From NCBI RefSeq assembly GCF_900108585.1, contig NZ_UESZ01000001.1, positions 3,038,001 through 3,102,000 of the forward strand: 64,000 bases of DNA, written 5' to 3'. Of this stretch, positions 34,516 through 43,425 are shown in pieces; positions within the stretch are counted from its first letter, which is position 1, and the number at the start of each line of letters is the position of its first letter. Made by a program: the position numbers and the translations under genes. Below the pieces are notes generated by a model that saw nothing but the letters and a program-made list of their open reading frames with translations, did not search any database and had not been told where the DNA came from. Source of the stretch: Branchiibius hedensis (GTDB lineage: Bacteria; Actinomycetota; Actinomycetes; Actinomycetales; Dermatophilaceae).

Positions 34516-35744
34516 CCGCCCGGACGCCGCATCTGACCGAACAGTCCGCGGCACAGCTTGTTTCATCGCGGAGCGTCATGCTCGTGCTGGCGGTGCTGAC
34601 CGCGTTGTCACCGTTGTCGATGGACATCTACGCGCCGTCGATGCCGCAGATGCAGCAGGACCTCAACGCTCCGGCGTGGCTGATCCAGGCCAGCATCACC
34701 GGGTGTCTGCTGGGTATCGCTGTCGGACAGCTGTTCTGGGGTCCGGTCAGCGACCGGCACGGGCGACGACCGGTGATCGTCATCGGGATGGTGGGGTGGA
34801 CGCTCGCCTCTGGCGTGAGCATCTTCGCGGTGTCCGGCTGGATGCTGGTTGCGACGCGTGGGGTCGCGGGTCTCTGCGGTGCCGCAGGAATCGTCGCCGC
34901 CCGCAGCGTCGTGCGCGATCTCACCCACGACGCGCATGCCGTCGCCGGTCGCATCGGCGTACTCAGTATCGCCACGGCGCTGGCGCCGATCTTGTCACCC
35001 GTGGCCGGCACCTTCATCGCCGGATGGTGGGGCTGGCGCGCGGACTTCGTCGCCATGGTCGTTCTCGGAGTGGTGATTGTGGTCGCGTTCATCGCGCTGG
35101 TCCCTGAGTCCCTCCCGGCCGACCGGAGACTCCAGCACGCGACGCCCGTCGGGTCGGCACTGGTGACGGCCGGGCGCAACCGCGAACTGGCCGCGATCGC
35201 GGCGTCCCTAGGTGTGCTCTGCATCGGCTTCTACGCCTACATCGCGTCCGTCTCCTTCGTCGTGGAGCAGCAGTTCGGTTATTCACCAAGCGTTTTCGCT
35301 CTGGTGTTCGGCACCAACGCCCTGGCGATCCTGGCCGGAAACACCGTGTTCCGCCGACTCGTCCGCACCCGTCGGCCAACTGGCCCCATGGGCGCGGGGC
35401 TGCTACTCGGACTACTGGCTGCCATGGCCCTGTGGCTCGGTGCGGCGGTCGACGCGCCCGCTCCACTGCTGTGGGCGGCTAGCACCGTCTACTGCGCCAG
35501 CATGGGCCTGGTATTCCCGGGCGCGCACAGTTGGGGCCAGCTCACCCTCGTTGCCAGTGGCGCAGCTTCCGCACTGACCGGTGCAGCCCAGTTCTTCGGC
35601 GGCGCCATCGGGTCGCCGGTCACTGGCCTCGTCGGGATCAGCGCCCTGCACTTGGGCATCGTCGCGGCAGTCGCCTCCGCGGTGGCGCTCTCGATCTGGC
35701 GCGTTGCCCAGGGCGCTGCCCAAACCCCTACTCCAGCAACATGA
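34512..35744 (+). CDS. MFS transporter, Bcr/CflA family
   Basis: This 410-residue membrane protein with about 12 segments has the Bcr/CflA marks LSPLSMDIYAPSMPQMQQDL and GPVSDRHGRRPVIVIG. The GTG start overlaps the RidA stop. Members export drugs or amino acids; in a catabolic operon it could export a toxic intermediate or move the substrate. Confidence 0.88.
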   Translation: MTARTPHLTEQSAAQLVSSRSVMLVLAVLTALSPLSMDIYAPSMPQMQQDLNAPAWLIQASITGCLLGIAVGQLFWGPVSDRHGRRPVIVIGMVGWTLASGVSIFAVSGWMLVATRGVAGLCGAAGIVAARSVVRDLTHDAHAVAGRIGVLSIATALAPILSPVAGTFIAGWWGWRADFVAMVVLGVVIVVAFIALVPESLPADRRLQHATPVGSALVTAGRNRELAAIAASLGVLCIGFYAYIASVSFVVEQQFGYSPSVFALVFGTNALAILAGNTVFRRLVRTRRPTGPMGAGLLLGLLAAMALWLGAAVDAPAPLLWAASTVYCASMGLVFPGAHSWGQLTLVASGAASALTGAAQFFGGAIGSPVTGLVGISALHLGIVAAVASAVALSIWRVAQGAAQTPTPAT

Positions 35745-35760
35745 TTCACGGACGGACTTC

Positions 35761-37233
35761 ATGATTCGCGACTTCGACATACTCCTTGGCGCAGTTCCCG
35801 ACGGGCTCTTCGTTGCCGGTGAGTGGCGCCGCTCCTCCGACAACGGCACGCTGACGGTCACCAACCCGGCCACCGGGGCCACGCTCAAGACCATCGCCAG
35901 CGCGACCGCAGAGGACGCCGCCGCCGCGCTCGATGCGGCCTGCGCAGCAGCCGACAGTTGGGCGGCCACGCCGGCTCGTCAGCGCGGTGAACTGTTGCGA
36001 CGAACCTTCGATCTGCTGCAGGACCGTGCCGACGAGTTCGCGCTGCTGATGAGCCTGGAAATGGGCAAACCGCTCGCCGAGGCCCGCGGCGAAGTCACCT
36101 ACGGCGGGGAGTTCCTGCGCTGGTTCAGCGAAGAGGCACCACGGGTGCAGGGTCGCTACGGCACGACGCCGGAGGGTTCGGGCCGAATGATCGTGACCCA
36201 GCACCCGGTGGGTCCCTGCTACCTGATCACTCCGTGGAATTTCCCGCTGGCCATGGCGACCCGCAAAATCGCGCCGGCGCTAGCGGCCGGGTGCACGGTC
36301 GTGGTCAAACCTTCCGAGCTCACCCCGTTGACGACCCTGCTCTTCGCACGACTGCTGCAGGAAGCCGGGCTGCCCGATGGCGTCGTCAACGTCATCCCCA
36401 CCCTTGACGCAGCAGCTGTTTCCGAACCCATCATCGCCGACCCGCGGCTGCGCAAACTGTCGTTCACCGGCTCCACGCCGGTCGGCAAACGGTTGCTCGC
36501 CCAGGCCGCGAACGGCGTACTGCGCACGTCGATGGAGCTGGGTGGCAACGCTCCGTTCATCGTGTTCGACGACGCCGACCTGGATCAGGCGGTGGATGGA
36601 GCGATGGCGGCCAAGTTTCGCAACATCGGACAGGCCTGCACGGCGGCCAACCGCTTCATCGTGCACCGCAGCGTGGTCGACGAATTCACCGCGCGGGTCG
36701 TCGACCGGGTCCGCGACTTCCGCACCGGGGCGGGCACCGAGGATGGCGTCACGATCGGGCCGCTGATCGATGACCGGGCCGTCGCGAAGGCGACTCACCT
36801 CGTGCAGGACGCCGTCAACCGCGGTGCGAAGACCTGGATCGGAGGGACCGAGCTAGACCGGCCGGGCTCGTTCTTCGCCGCCACCGTCCTCAGCGATGTC
36901 GCCCCAGGCAGTGAGATCCTCGGCGAGGAGATCTTCGGACCGGTCCTCGCCATCGTCGCGTTCGACGACGAAGAGGAGGCGGTGCGTATCGCCAACGACA
37001 CCGAATTTGGTCTGGTGTCATACGTTTTCACCCAAGACCTCGCGCGCGGCCAGCGGATGATCGAGCAGCTGCAGACCGGGATGATGGGCCTGAACGCCGG
37101 CGTCGTCTCCAACGCCGCGGCGCCCTTCGGTGGCTGGAAGTCCTCGGGGATCGGCCGCGAAGGCGGCCCGGAGGGCATCGCCGAATACCTGCAGACCAAA
37201 TACACCCTCACCCCTGACCCCTATCAATCCTGA
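35761..37233 (+). CDS. Aldehyde dehydrogenase, succinate-semialdehyde dehydrogenase-like
   Basis: This 490-residue NAD(P)-dependent dehydrogenase has E259 (SMELGGNAPF) and nucleophile C293 (NIGQACTAANRF). The overall pattern is closest to GabD-type succinate-semialdehyde dehydrogenases. It could oxidise the aldehyde released by the HpaI aldolase (succinate semialdehyde) or a muconate semialdehyde. It is placed just before the second DUF3500 gene in the plus arm. Confidence 0.9.
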   Translation: MIRDFDILLGAVPDGLFVAGEWRRSSDNGTLTVTNPATGATLKTIASATAEDAAAALDAACAAADSWAATPARQRGELLRRTFDLLQDRADEFALLMSLEMGKPLAEARGEVTYGGEFLRWFSEEAPRVQGRYGTTPEGSGRMIVTQHPVGPCYLITPWNFPLAMATRKIAPALAAGCTVVVKPSELTPLTTLLFARLLQEAGLPDGVVNVIPTLDAAAVSEPIIADPRLRKLSFTGSTPVGKRLLAQAANGVLRTSMELGGNAPFIVFDDADLDQAVDGAMAAKFRNIGQACTAANRFIVHRSVVDEFTARVVDRVRDFRTGAGTEDGVTIGPLIDDRAVAKATHLVQDAVNRGAKTWIGGTELDRPGSFFAATVLSDVAPGSEILGEEIFGPVLAIVAFDDEEEAVRIANDTEFGLVSYVFTQDLARGQRMIEQLQTGMMGLNAGVVSNAAAPFGGWKSSGIGREGGPEGIAEYLQTKYTLTPDPYQS

Positions 37234-37263
37234 CCCGCATCAACCACTGGATGGAGTACGACG

Positions 37264-38448
37264 ATGACCACCCCTACTGGCAACGGCGCCATGACCTTTC
37301 GCGCGCCCGACGCGATCCGCGACATGCTCTTCACGACGTGGTCATTGCTCGGTTCTTTCACCGCCGACCAGAAGAGCCGCGCCCACAACCCCTTTGACGA
37401 CCCGCGGCGAATCGACTGGGACTTCATCCCCAAACCGGACCGCACCGGGATCCCGCTGTCCGAATTGGACCGACACCAAAAGGTTCTCGCGCACTCGCTG
37501 CTGAAGGCCGGCCTGAGTATGCGCGGCTACAGCCAGGCTCTGGCCGTGATGGCGACCGAGAACATCCTGCGTGAGGTGGAAGTCATCGATCGCAAGTTCG
37601 GCGTCTGGGCTGCGGACTTCCGCGACCCGGAGGCATACCTGTTCAGCTGGTTCGGTCGACCCGCCTTCGAAGACACGTGGGGCTGGCGGGTCATCGGTCA
37701 CCACATCGGCTTCAACTACACGATCGTCGGCCAGGAGTTCTTGACGGTCACACCGATGGCGATGGGTGCCCAACCCTTCCCCGCCGGTGTCCTGGACCCG
37801 ATGGGCGCGAGTCAGCGGATGGCATTCGAGCTCATGGGCCGCCTTTCTGCCGAGCAGCGAGCCGCGGCGCACATTCACGACAAGGCGCCCGCGGACTTCA
37901 CCACCCGACAGGTCGCCAAGGTCGGTGACATCGAGTTGCCCGACCACGTGGACCTTGGCATCGCCGCCTACGGGATCGACGACGACGACCGCTGGGCGTT
38001 GCGCTTCGAGAAGGCTGCTCCCACCGGTCTGAACGGTGCGGAGATGAATGCGGACGATCTGGCCCTGGCCCGGGAGTTGTTGCTCTACTTCGTCGAGACG
38101 GTCCCCGAGGAGCTATCCCAGCAGTACCGCCGGTTGGTCGAGGCCGAGTCCCCGGAGCGCCTCACCTTTGCGTGGGCTGGAGGGACTACGCGCGACACGT
38201 CGTACTACTTCCGGGTGTCGACGAGTTCCCTGCTAGCGGAATCGGACAACGCGGTCGCGGCTGGCAACCACATCCACTCGGTGTGGCGTGACCTGGACAA
38301 CGACCTTGGTCACGACCTGCTGCTGAGCCACTACGCCGCAAACGATCATCGTTGGGGCAGTGAGCACCTGCGCCGTCGTCTCGTGAACAGCGTCGACACC
38401 GACGCCGACTTCATCGCCGAACGCCGGGCTGCACCATCTCCTGAGTAA
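37264..38448 (+). CDS. DUF3500 family protein (second copy)
   Basis: This 394-residue cytoplasmic protein shares with the copy at 23253 the motif WGWxxxGHHxxxN (139-151) and the C-terminal HIHSVWRDLDNDLG (336-349), but is otherwise quite different. GGATGGAG precedes the ATG. It is the last gene of the plus arm. One DUF3500 gene on each arm of a co-regulated divergon suggests both are needed, either for successive steps or for different substrates. No function is known to me. Confidence 0.82.
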   Translation: MTTPTGNGAMTFRAPDAIRDMLFTTWSLLGSFTADQKSRAHNPFDDPRRIDWDFIPKPDRTGIPLSELDRHQKVLAHSLLKAGLSMRGYSQALAVMATENILREVEVIDRKFGVWAADFRDPEAYLFSWFGRPAFEDTWGWRVIGHHIGFNYTIVGQEFLTVTPMAMGAQPFPAGVLDPMGASQRMAFELMGRLSAEQRAAAHIHDKAPADFTTRQVAKVGDIELPDHVDLGIAAYGIDDDDRWALRFEKAAPTGLNGAEMNADDLALARELLLYFVETVPEELSQQYRRLVEAESPERLTFAWAGGTTRDTSYYFRVSTSSLLAESDNAVAAGNHIHSVWRDLDNDLGHDLLLSHYAANDHRWGSEHLRRRLVNSVDTDADFIAERRAAPSPE

Positions 38449-38476
38449 AAGATCGTAAATGACTTTGCTTTCGCTA

Positions 38477-38505
38477 TTGTTAACGATTTTGGTAGCGAGT
38501 AGTGT
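38477..38505 (+). promoter_or_regulatory. Putative promoter for the tannase gene
   Basis: TTGTTA (38477-38482) and TAGTGT (38500-38505) are 17 bases apart in an AT-rich gap. A TCGCTA/TAGCGA inverted repeat surrounds the -35 region. This suggests the tannase gene has its own promoter rather than depending on the upstream operon. Confidence 0.45.
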
Positions 38506-38580
38506 CGCCCGACAACGACCGAGGGTCGTTTCGGGCGCCGCTCGACCGGGGCAGCGCATTGAACACAACGAGGTGTCTGC

Positions 38581-40383
38581 ATGAGATTGCTTCTGCGGCT
38601 GGATCCCACGAGGTCACGCCCCCGTCCCGTCAGTCGACAGCATCTGCTCGTCGTGCTGATCGTCGCCCTCTTCGCTGCCGTCGCATCCGTGGCTCCGGCG
38701 ACAGCCACGGCCACGGCAACGAGCACGTCGCCCGCCAAGACGCGCATCGCCGCCAACGGCCTAGCCGAACTCGACTACCTGAAGCCGGTGGTGACGTGCG
38801 CTGACGTTCTGGGCATGCACGTCACCGACGACAACGGTGACGCGGTGAAGTTCTCCGCATCGACCGCGGTGACCACTGGGACCACGCAGCCGTACTGCAA
38901 AGTCACGGGGACCATCGCGCCGGCCAACCAGTTCGAGATCCATCTGCCGTTGAACGGCTGGTCACAACGTTATGTTCAGACCGGCTGCGGCGGCCTGTGT
39001 GGCAGCGTCAACGTCAACGTCACCCAGGGGGCCACCTGCCCGCTCGTCGTCGACGGCAGCCTCGTGACCGCGGCGACGGACATGGGCCACGAAGGCGGGA
39101 ACGACGGGTCGTGGGCTTTGAACAACCCGCAGGCAGTCATTGACTTCGCGTACCGCAGTCAGCACGTCCTGTCCATCGTGACCAAGAAGGTCATCAAGAA
39201 GTTCTACGGCAAGGCGCCGGCCTACTCCTACTTCGACGGGTGCTCCGACGGTGGTCGCGAAGCGCTCATGGAAGCCCAGCGCTACCCCGACGACTTCGAC
39301 GGGATCGCGGCAGGCGCACCGGCGAACAACATGGCGGTGCAGAACACGATCCACCACGCCTGGAACGTGCTGACCAACCTCGACTCGAGCGGCAAGTTCA
39401 TCCTGCTGGCAGACAAGTTGCCGATCATCCATGCCGCGGTTCTCGCCAAGTGCGACGGCATCGACGGCGTCAAGGATGGCCTTTTGCAGAACCCGACTCA
39501 GTGCAACTTCGATCCGTATTCACTGGTGTGCGCGAAGGGTCAGACCGCCAATTGCCTCACCAAAGCCGAGGCCGGGGTGGTGTGGCGACTGCACAACGGC
39601 GCGACGGACAAGAAGGGCACCCGACTCGAACCCGCGATCGCCCACGAGTGGGGCTCGGAGCTGGATTGGACACTGTTCGTTCCGTCGGCGCAAGGACAGA
39701 CACCGATGAGCGCGAACTTCGCCTTGTCCTACCTGCGCTACCTCGTGGATCCGAACAACCAAAACCCGAACCTGCAGCTGACCGACTTCAAGTTCACGAC
39801 GCAGGAGTTCTGGAAGGCGGTGCAGTCCTCCAGCTATGAGGCCTCCCTCGATCCGAACCTGACCGGCTTCCAGGCCAGTGGCGGAAAGCTGCTGCTGTGG
39901 CACGGCTGGGAGGACCAGCACATCTCACCGCAGAACACCCTGGCCTACTACGACGCGGTCAAGAAGACGATGGGGACGGTGCGGGCGAACTCGTTCGTGA
40001 AGCTATATCTGTTCCCGGGTGTCGCACACTGCGGCGGCGGCGAAGGACCCAACCAGTTCGACGTCCTGACCCCTGTCATGGCGTGGACGGAGAGTGGCAG
40101 GACACCCACGAAGATCATCGCGTCTCGCATCGACCAGACCAGTGGTGCGGTGACCATGACCCGGCCGGTCTATCCGTACCCGCAGCAGGTGCGGTGGACC
40201 GGTAAGGGCAGTACCAACGATGCGAAGAACTTCGTGGCATACACCCCGAGAGTGCTGACCGGCACCGACTACCGCTGGGTCGGTCAGCGACTCTTCTCCG
40301 AGGGCTACCAGACCACCTGCACCGTCGACGGGGTGAGCCTGGTGTGCCGGCCTAAGTCGACCTGGTTGACGCGACAGGTCTGA
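38581..40383 (+). CDS. Secreted tannase / feruloyl esterase family protein
   Basis: This 600-residue protein begins with a basic N-terminus and a long hydrophobic signal segment (about residues 21-45), then an Ala/Thr-rich stretch, so it is exported. The nucleophile is S222 in DGCSDGGRE, and a late AHCGGG provides the His; the flanking Cys residues form the CS-D-HC motif of tannases. It should hydrolyse galloyl or feruloyl esters outside the cell. The next operon degrades 4-oxalomesaconate-type products, which points to gallate esters. A strong terminator follows. Confidence 0.9.
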   Translation: MRLLLRLDPTRSRPRPVSRQHLLVVLIVALFAAVASVAPATATATATSTSPAKTRIAANGLAELDYLKPVVTCADVLGMHVTDDNGDAVKFSASTAVTTGTTQPYCKVTGTIAPANQFEIHLPLNGWSQRYVQTGCGGLCGSVNVNVTQGATCPLVVDGSLVTAATDMGHEGGNDGSWALNNPQAVIDFAYRSQHVLSIVTKKVIKKFYGKAPAYSYFDGCSDGGREALMEAQRYPDDFDGIAAGAPANNMAVQNTIHHAWNVLTNLDSSGKFILLADKLPIIHAAVLAKCDGIDGVKDGLLQNPTQCNFDPYSLVCAKGQTANCLTKAEAGVVWRLHNGATDKKGTRLEPAIAHEWGSELDWTLFVPSAQGQTPMSANFALSYLRYLVDPNNQNPNLQLTDFKFTTQEFWKAVQSSSYEASLDPNLTGFQASGGKLLLWHGWEDQHISPQNTLAYYDAVKKTMGTVRANSFVKLYLFPGVAHCGGGEGPNQFDVLTPVMAWTESGRTPTKIIASRIDQTSGAVTMTRPVYPYPQQVRWTGKGSTNDAKNFVAYTPRVLTGTDYRWVGQRLFSEGYQTTCTVDGVSLVCRPKSTWLTRQV

Positions 40384-40398
40384 TCGTCCGCCAAGACA

Positions 40399-40428
40399 GC
40401 ACCCGCCCGGCCTGTGCCGGGCGGGTGC
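40399..40428 (+). terminator. Intrinsic terminator after the tannase gene
   Basis: GCACCCGCCCGGC and its exact reverse complement form a 13-bp stem with loop CTGT, followed by the T-rich CGTTCCTTGTTCT. It ends the tannase transcript before the convergent hydratase gene. Confidence 0.88.
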
Positions 40429-40520
40429 CGTTCCTTGTTCTCAGGCCTTCTCGGTCGCACCCCGGCCGGCCAGTGAGGCCGGTGGGGCCGCTGTTCACGC
40501 ACCAAGCGCGGCCAATGTCG

Positions 40521-41525
40521 TCAGCGGATTGTCGTGGGCAGTCGCGGATACACGCGCAACGCATTGCCGCTGAAGATCTCCGCTCGTTGCCGGTCGGTGA
40601 GAGCGGCGGATTCGATGTAGCGGCGCGTGTCGTCGAAGTAGTGCCCAGTCATCGGGTCGATCCCACGCACCGCTCCCACCATCTCCGACCCGAAGAGGAT
40701 GTTGCCGGTGTCGATGACTTCGGTGAGCAGGTCGATGCCCGGCTGGTGGTAGACGCACGTGTCGAAGTACACGTTACCCATCAGATGCTCGGTCAACGGC
40801 GGCTTACCCAGCATGTCCGCGAGGCCGCGATAGCGGCCCCAGTGGTAGGGGACTGCGCCACCGCCGTGCGGGATGATCAGTCGCAGATCCGGGAAGTCGG
40901 TGAATAGGTCCCCTTCGAGCAACTGCATGAACGCCGTGGTATCCGCCGCCAGATAGTGCGCCCCGGTGGCGTGAAAGGCCGGGTTGTCACTGGCCGACAC
41001 ATGGATCATCGCGGGTACGTCGAGCTCGCACATCCGCTCGTAGACCGGGTACCAGTACCGATCGGTCAGCGGCGGTGACGTCCAGTGGCCGCCACTGGGA
41101 TCCGGGTTGAGATTGCAGCCCACGAAGCCCAGGTCGATGCACCGTTGGAGCTCCGCGACCGCACGGTGCAACCCGGCGCCGGGGTACTGCGGCAGCTGAC
41201 AGACCCCCGCGAACCTGCCCGGGAACAGGTCGACGACCCGGGCGATGAGGTCGTTGCACGCCTGCGCCCATTGATCGTTGCTGTCCAGATCACCCTGATG
41301 ATGGCCCATTGCGGAGGCTCGCGGGGAGAAGATCGTCAGGTCGGATCCGCGCTCGGCGATCAATCGCAACTGGTTGGCCTCGATCGAGTGCCGGATCTCG
41401 TCGTCGGTGATGCCTGGGTACGGCGGTGGAGGTGTCCCGCTCGCCAGCGCCGCGAGCTGTTCGGCCCGCCACGTCGTGTGTGCATCAGGCACCGTCGTGT
41501 AATGGCCGTGACAATCGATGATCAT
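40521..41525 (-). CDS. ligJ: 4-oxalomesaconate hydratase (LigJ type)
   Basis: This 334-residue amidohydrolase-fold enzyme hydrates 4-oxalomesaconate to 4-carboxy-4-hydroxy-2-oxoadipate. The zinc ligands of LigJ line up well: H6 and H8 (MIIDCHGHY), H175 (MIHVSAS) and E281 (LFGSEMVG), with H220 in IIPHGGGAVPYHWG. The ATG at 41525 overlaps the stop of the DUF1932 gene. It is the last gene of the operon and converges on the tannase terminator. Confidence 0.93.
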   Translation of the reverse strand: MIIDCHGHYTTVPDAHTTWRAEQLAALASGTPPPPYPGITDDEIRHSIEANQLRLIAERGSDLTIFSPRASAMGHHQGDLDSNDQWAQACNDLIARVVDLFPGRFAGVCQLPQYPGAGLHRAVAELQRCIDLGFVGCNLNPDPSGGHWTSPPLTDRYWYPVYERMCELDVPAMIHVSASDNPAFHATGAHYLAADTTAFMQLLEGDLFTDFPDLRLIIPHGGGAVPYHWGRYRGLADMLGKPPLTEHLMGNVYFDTCVYHQPGIDLLTEVIDTGNILFGSEMVGAVRGIDPMTGHYFDDTRRYIESAALTDRQRAEIFSGNALRVYPRLPTTIR

Positions 41526-42439
41526 GTCGGCCGCCCGTGCTCTGGTTCCGGGAATCTCAGTGTTTCGTCGTTCAGCCCGAGCGTGGTCAGGATCGCGTCC
41601 AGCAGCCGGATCACATCGGTCGGGTCGTCGAGGTCGACGCGGTCTGCTGCCCACGCCTGGCGCATCACCGTCGACGTCGTCATCGTCGGCGCGACACCGG
41701 CGTCGGCGACGGTTTGCGCCGCCTCCGCCATCTCTTCGCTGCGCCGCTGGCCGTGTTCGATCGTGCGGGAGATGAGGTACCCGGCAAACTCGTCCCAGTC
41801 CGGTTTGGGGAACAGATTGGAGAATGAGTCCAACACGTCGCGCTCGACGCCGTATCGGCGAGCGGCCAGAAGGGACTCGGTCACCAGCGCCTCCATCCCC
41901 TTGATCACGACCGAACGACACAGTTTCGTAGCGGCCGCCCGCCCCACCACCTGCGACGCGACCGAGGCGTGATCGATTCCGAGTTGGGCCGCCGCTTCAA
42001 GGAATTCGTTCGCGTAGGGGCCGCCAGGGAGAAACGGTGACCGGAGCCGACGGGGCTGAATGGGCGACATGAGCGCCACCTCGACGTACCGCCCGCCGAC
42101 TGCTTCGACAGCCGCGAAGGACTCTTGCTTGTGCGCCGGGGAACTGGAGTTAACGTCGACAAAGAAGCTCCCGGGCGCCAGGCCGGGTGCAGCGGCCTCG
42201 GTGGCCGGAACGCTGTTGGCGGCGGTGACTGCGCAGATGACCAGCTCGGCCCCGGTCACGGCAGCCGCAGCAGAGGGTGCGGGCGCCAGACCGAGATCGG
42301 CCGCGTTGCGACTCGCACGGGAGGCTGGATCGACGAAGGCGGTGTCCCACACCTGCAGCTCGCCAACACCTTCATTTCGCAATTCTTCGGCGAACACCCG
42401 GCCGACCTCGCCGAGACCGATCAGCGCGACTGCCCTCAC
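41522..42439 (-). CDS. NAD(P)-dependent dehydrogenase with DUF1932 domain
   Basis: This 305-residue protein has an N-terminal Rossmann domain (IGLGEVGRVFAEELR) of the 6-phosphogluconate/beta-hydroxyacid dehydrogenase type and a helical DUF1932 C-terminus (KLCRSVVIKGMEALVTESLLAA). It overlaps both neighbours by 4 bases. It may reduce or oxidise a hydroxy- or oxo-acid intermediate of the 4-oxalomesaconate branch; the standard pathway has no step for it. Confidence 0.85.
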   Translation of the reverse strand: MRAVALIGLGEVGRVFAEELRNEGVGELQVWDTAFVDPASRASRNAADLGLAPAPSAAAAVTGAELVICAVTAANSVPATEAAAPGLAPGSFFVDVNSSSPAHKQESFAAVEAVGGRYVEVALMSPIQPRRLRSPFLPGGPYANEFLEAAAQLGIDHASVASQVVGRAAATKLCRSVVIKGMEALVTESLLAARRYGVERDVLDSFSNLFPKPDWDEFAGYLISRTIEHGQRRSEEMAEAAQTVADAGVAPTMTTSTVMRQAWAADRVDLDDPTDVIRLLDAILTTLGLNDETLRFPEPEHGRPT

Positions 42440-43425
42440 AACAAGATGCCCGGGGTGTACGTGAAATCCTTGGCGCTTTCCAGCGGTGGGGTGCCGTAGG
42501 TGTGGAACGACTCAATTGTCTTCAGACCCCACGCCTGCCCCTTGGCCCGCTCAGCCTCCGTCCAGGTGACGACCTTCCAGTCGGGGGCTAGCACCAACCG
42601 GGTCAGCGGATTGCACAATTCGATCCGGTTGCCACCCGGTTCGAAAACGTAGAGGAAGAACGTCTGCTGGATCGCGTGTTTGTGCGGTCCGGTCTCGATC
42701 GGCACGCCGTTGTCCAGACACAGGTCGGCCGCCCGCAGGATGTCCTCGCGGTTCTCGGTGGCGAACGCAAGGTGGTGCAGGCGCCCGTTGCTGCCGGTCC
42801 AGTCTTCCGTGTAGACGACGTCGTAGGACTTGTTGGTATAGGTCATCCACCGGGCGGCGATCCGGCCGTCGTCCATCTGGATCTGCTCGGTTACCCTGGC
42901 GCCGAGTAGCTCGGTATGGAAGTTGGCGGCTGCCTCGACGTCGGAGGCCAGAAAGTTGATGTGGTCGAAGCGCCGTACGCCGACCCCGCGATTGGGTTTG
43001 GCCTGCGGTTGATTCTTCAGACCCGGCCGCAGTTCCTCCGGCGCTTGGTACCAGGTGGTGTCGAAGTACAGCGCGATCTCGTGACCGTCTGGATCGCTGG
43101 TCACAAAGGTCCGACCGGTGCCGGCCAATCCGTCCTCCCAGCGACCCTCCCGTCCAGCCGCCACCAGGTCGGCCACCCGTGCGTCGAGTGCTTCGTCGCT
43201 GGTGCACCGCAACCCGAGCCGGCCGATGCCTGAAGTGGTTGCGTTCCGGATGACGATGCTGGTCTGCTCGTAGTCGTCGAACGTGCGCACGTGCGCCGTC
43301 AAGTCGTCGCGGTAGGTGGTCGTCATTCCCAGGATGTTCTCGAAGAACCACACGGTGCCGTCAAGGTCCGGAGTCCGAAGCTCGGCGTACCCGAGATGGG
43401 CGATCTGGCCCCGGGGTGAGCTCAT
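42436..43425 (-). CDS. Extradiol ring-cleavage dioxygenase, VOC (type I) family
   Basis: This 329-residue, two-domain VOC dioxygenase has metal ligands H155 (FDHINFL), H217 or H218 (LHHLAF) and E269 (GGNRIELCNP), with Y259 in the active site. Spacing is nearly that of type I homoprotocatechuate 2,3-dioxygenase. The operon around it processes 4-oxalomesaconate, so the likely substrate is gallate or protocatechuate, normally cut by unrelated type II (LigAB/GalA) enzymes. The substrate is inferred from its neighbours. Confidence 0.9.
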   Translation of the reverse strand: MSSPRGQIAHLGYAELRTPDLDGTVWFFENILGMTTTYRDDLTAHVRTFDDYEQTSIVIRNATTSGIGRLGLRCTSDEALDARVADLVAAGREGRWEDGLAGTGRTFVTSDPDGHEIALYFDTTWYQAPEELRPGLKNQPQAKPNRGVGVRRFDHINFLASDVEAAANFHTELLGARVTEQIQMDDGRIAARWMTYTNKSYDVVYTEDWTGSNGRLHHLAFATENREDILRAADLCLDNGVPIETGPHKHAIQQTFFLYVFEPGGNRIELCNPLTRLVLAPDWKVVTWTEAERAKGQAWGLKTIESFHTYGTPPLESAKDFTYTPGILL

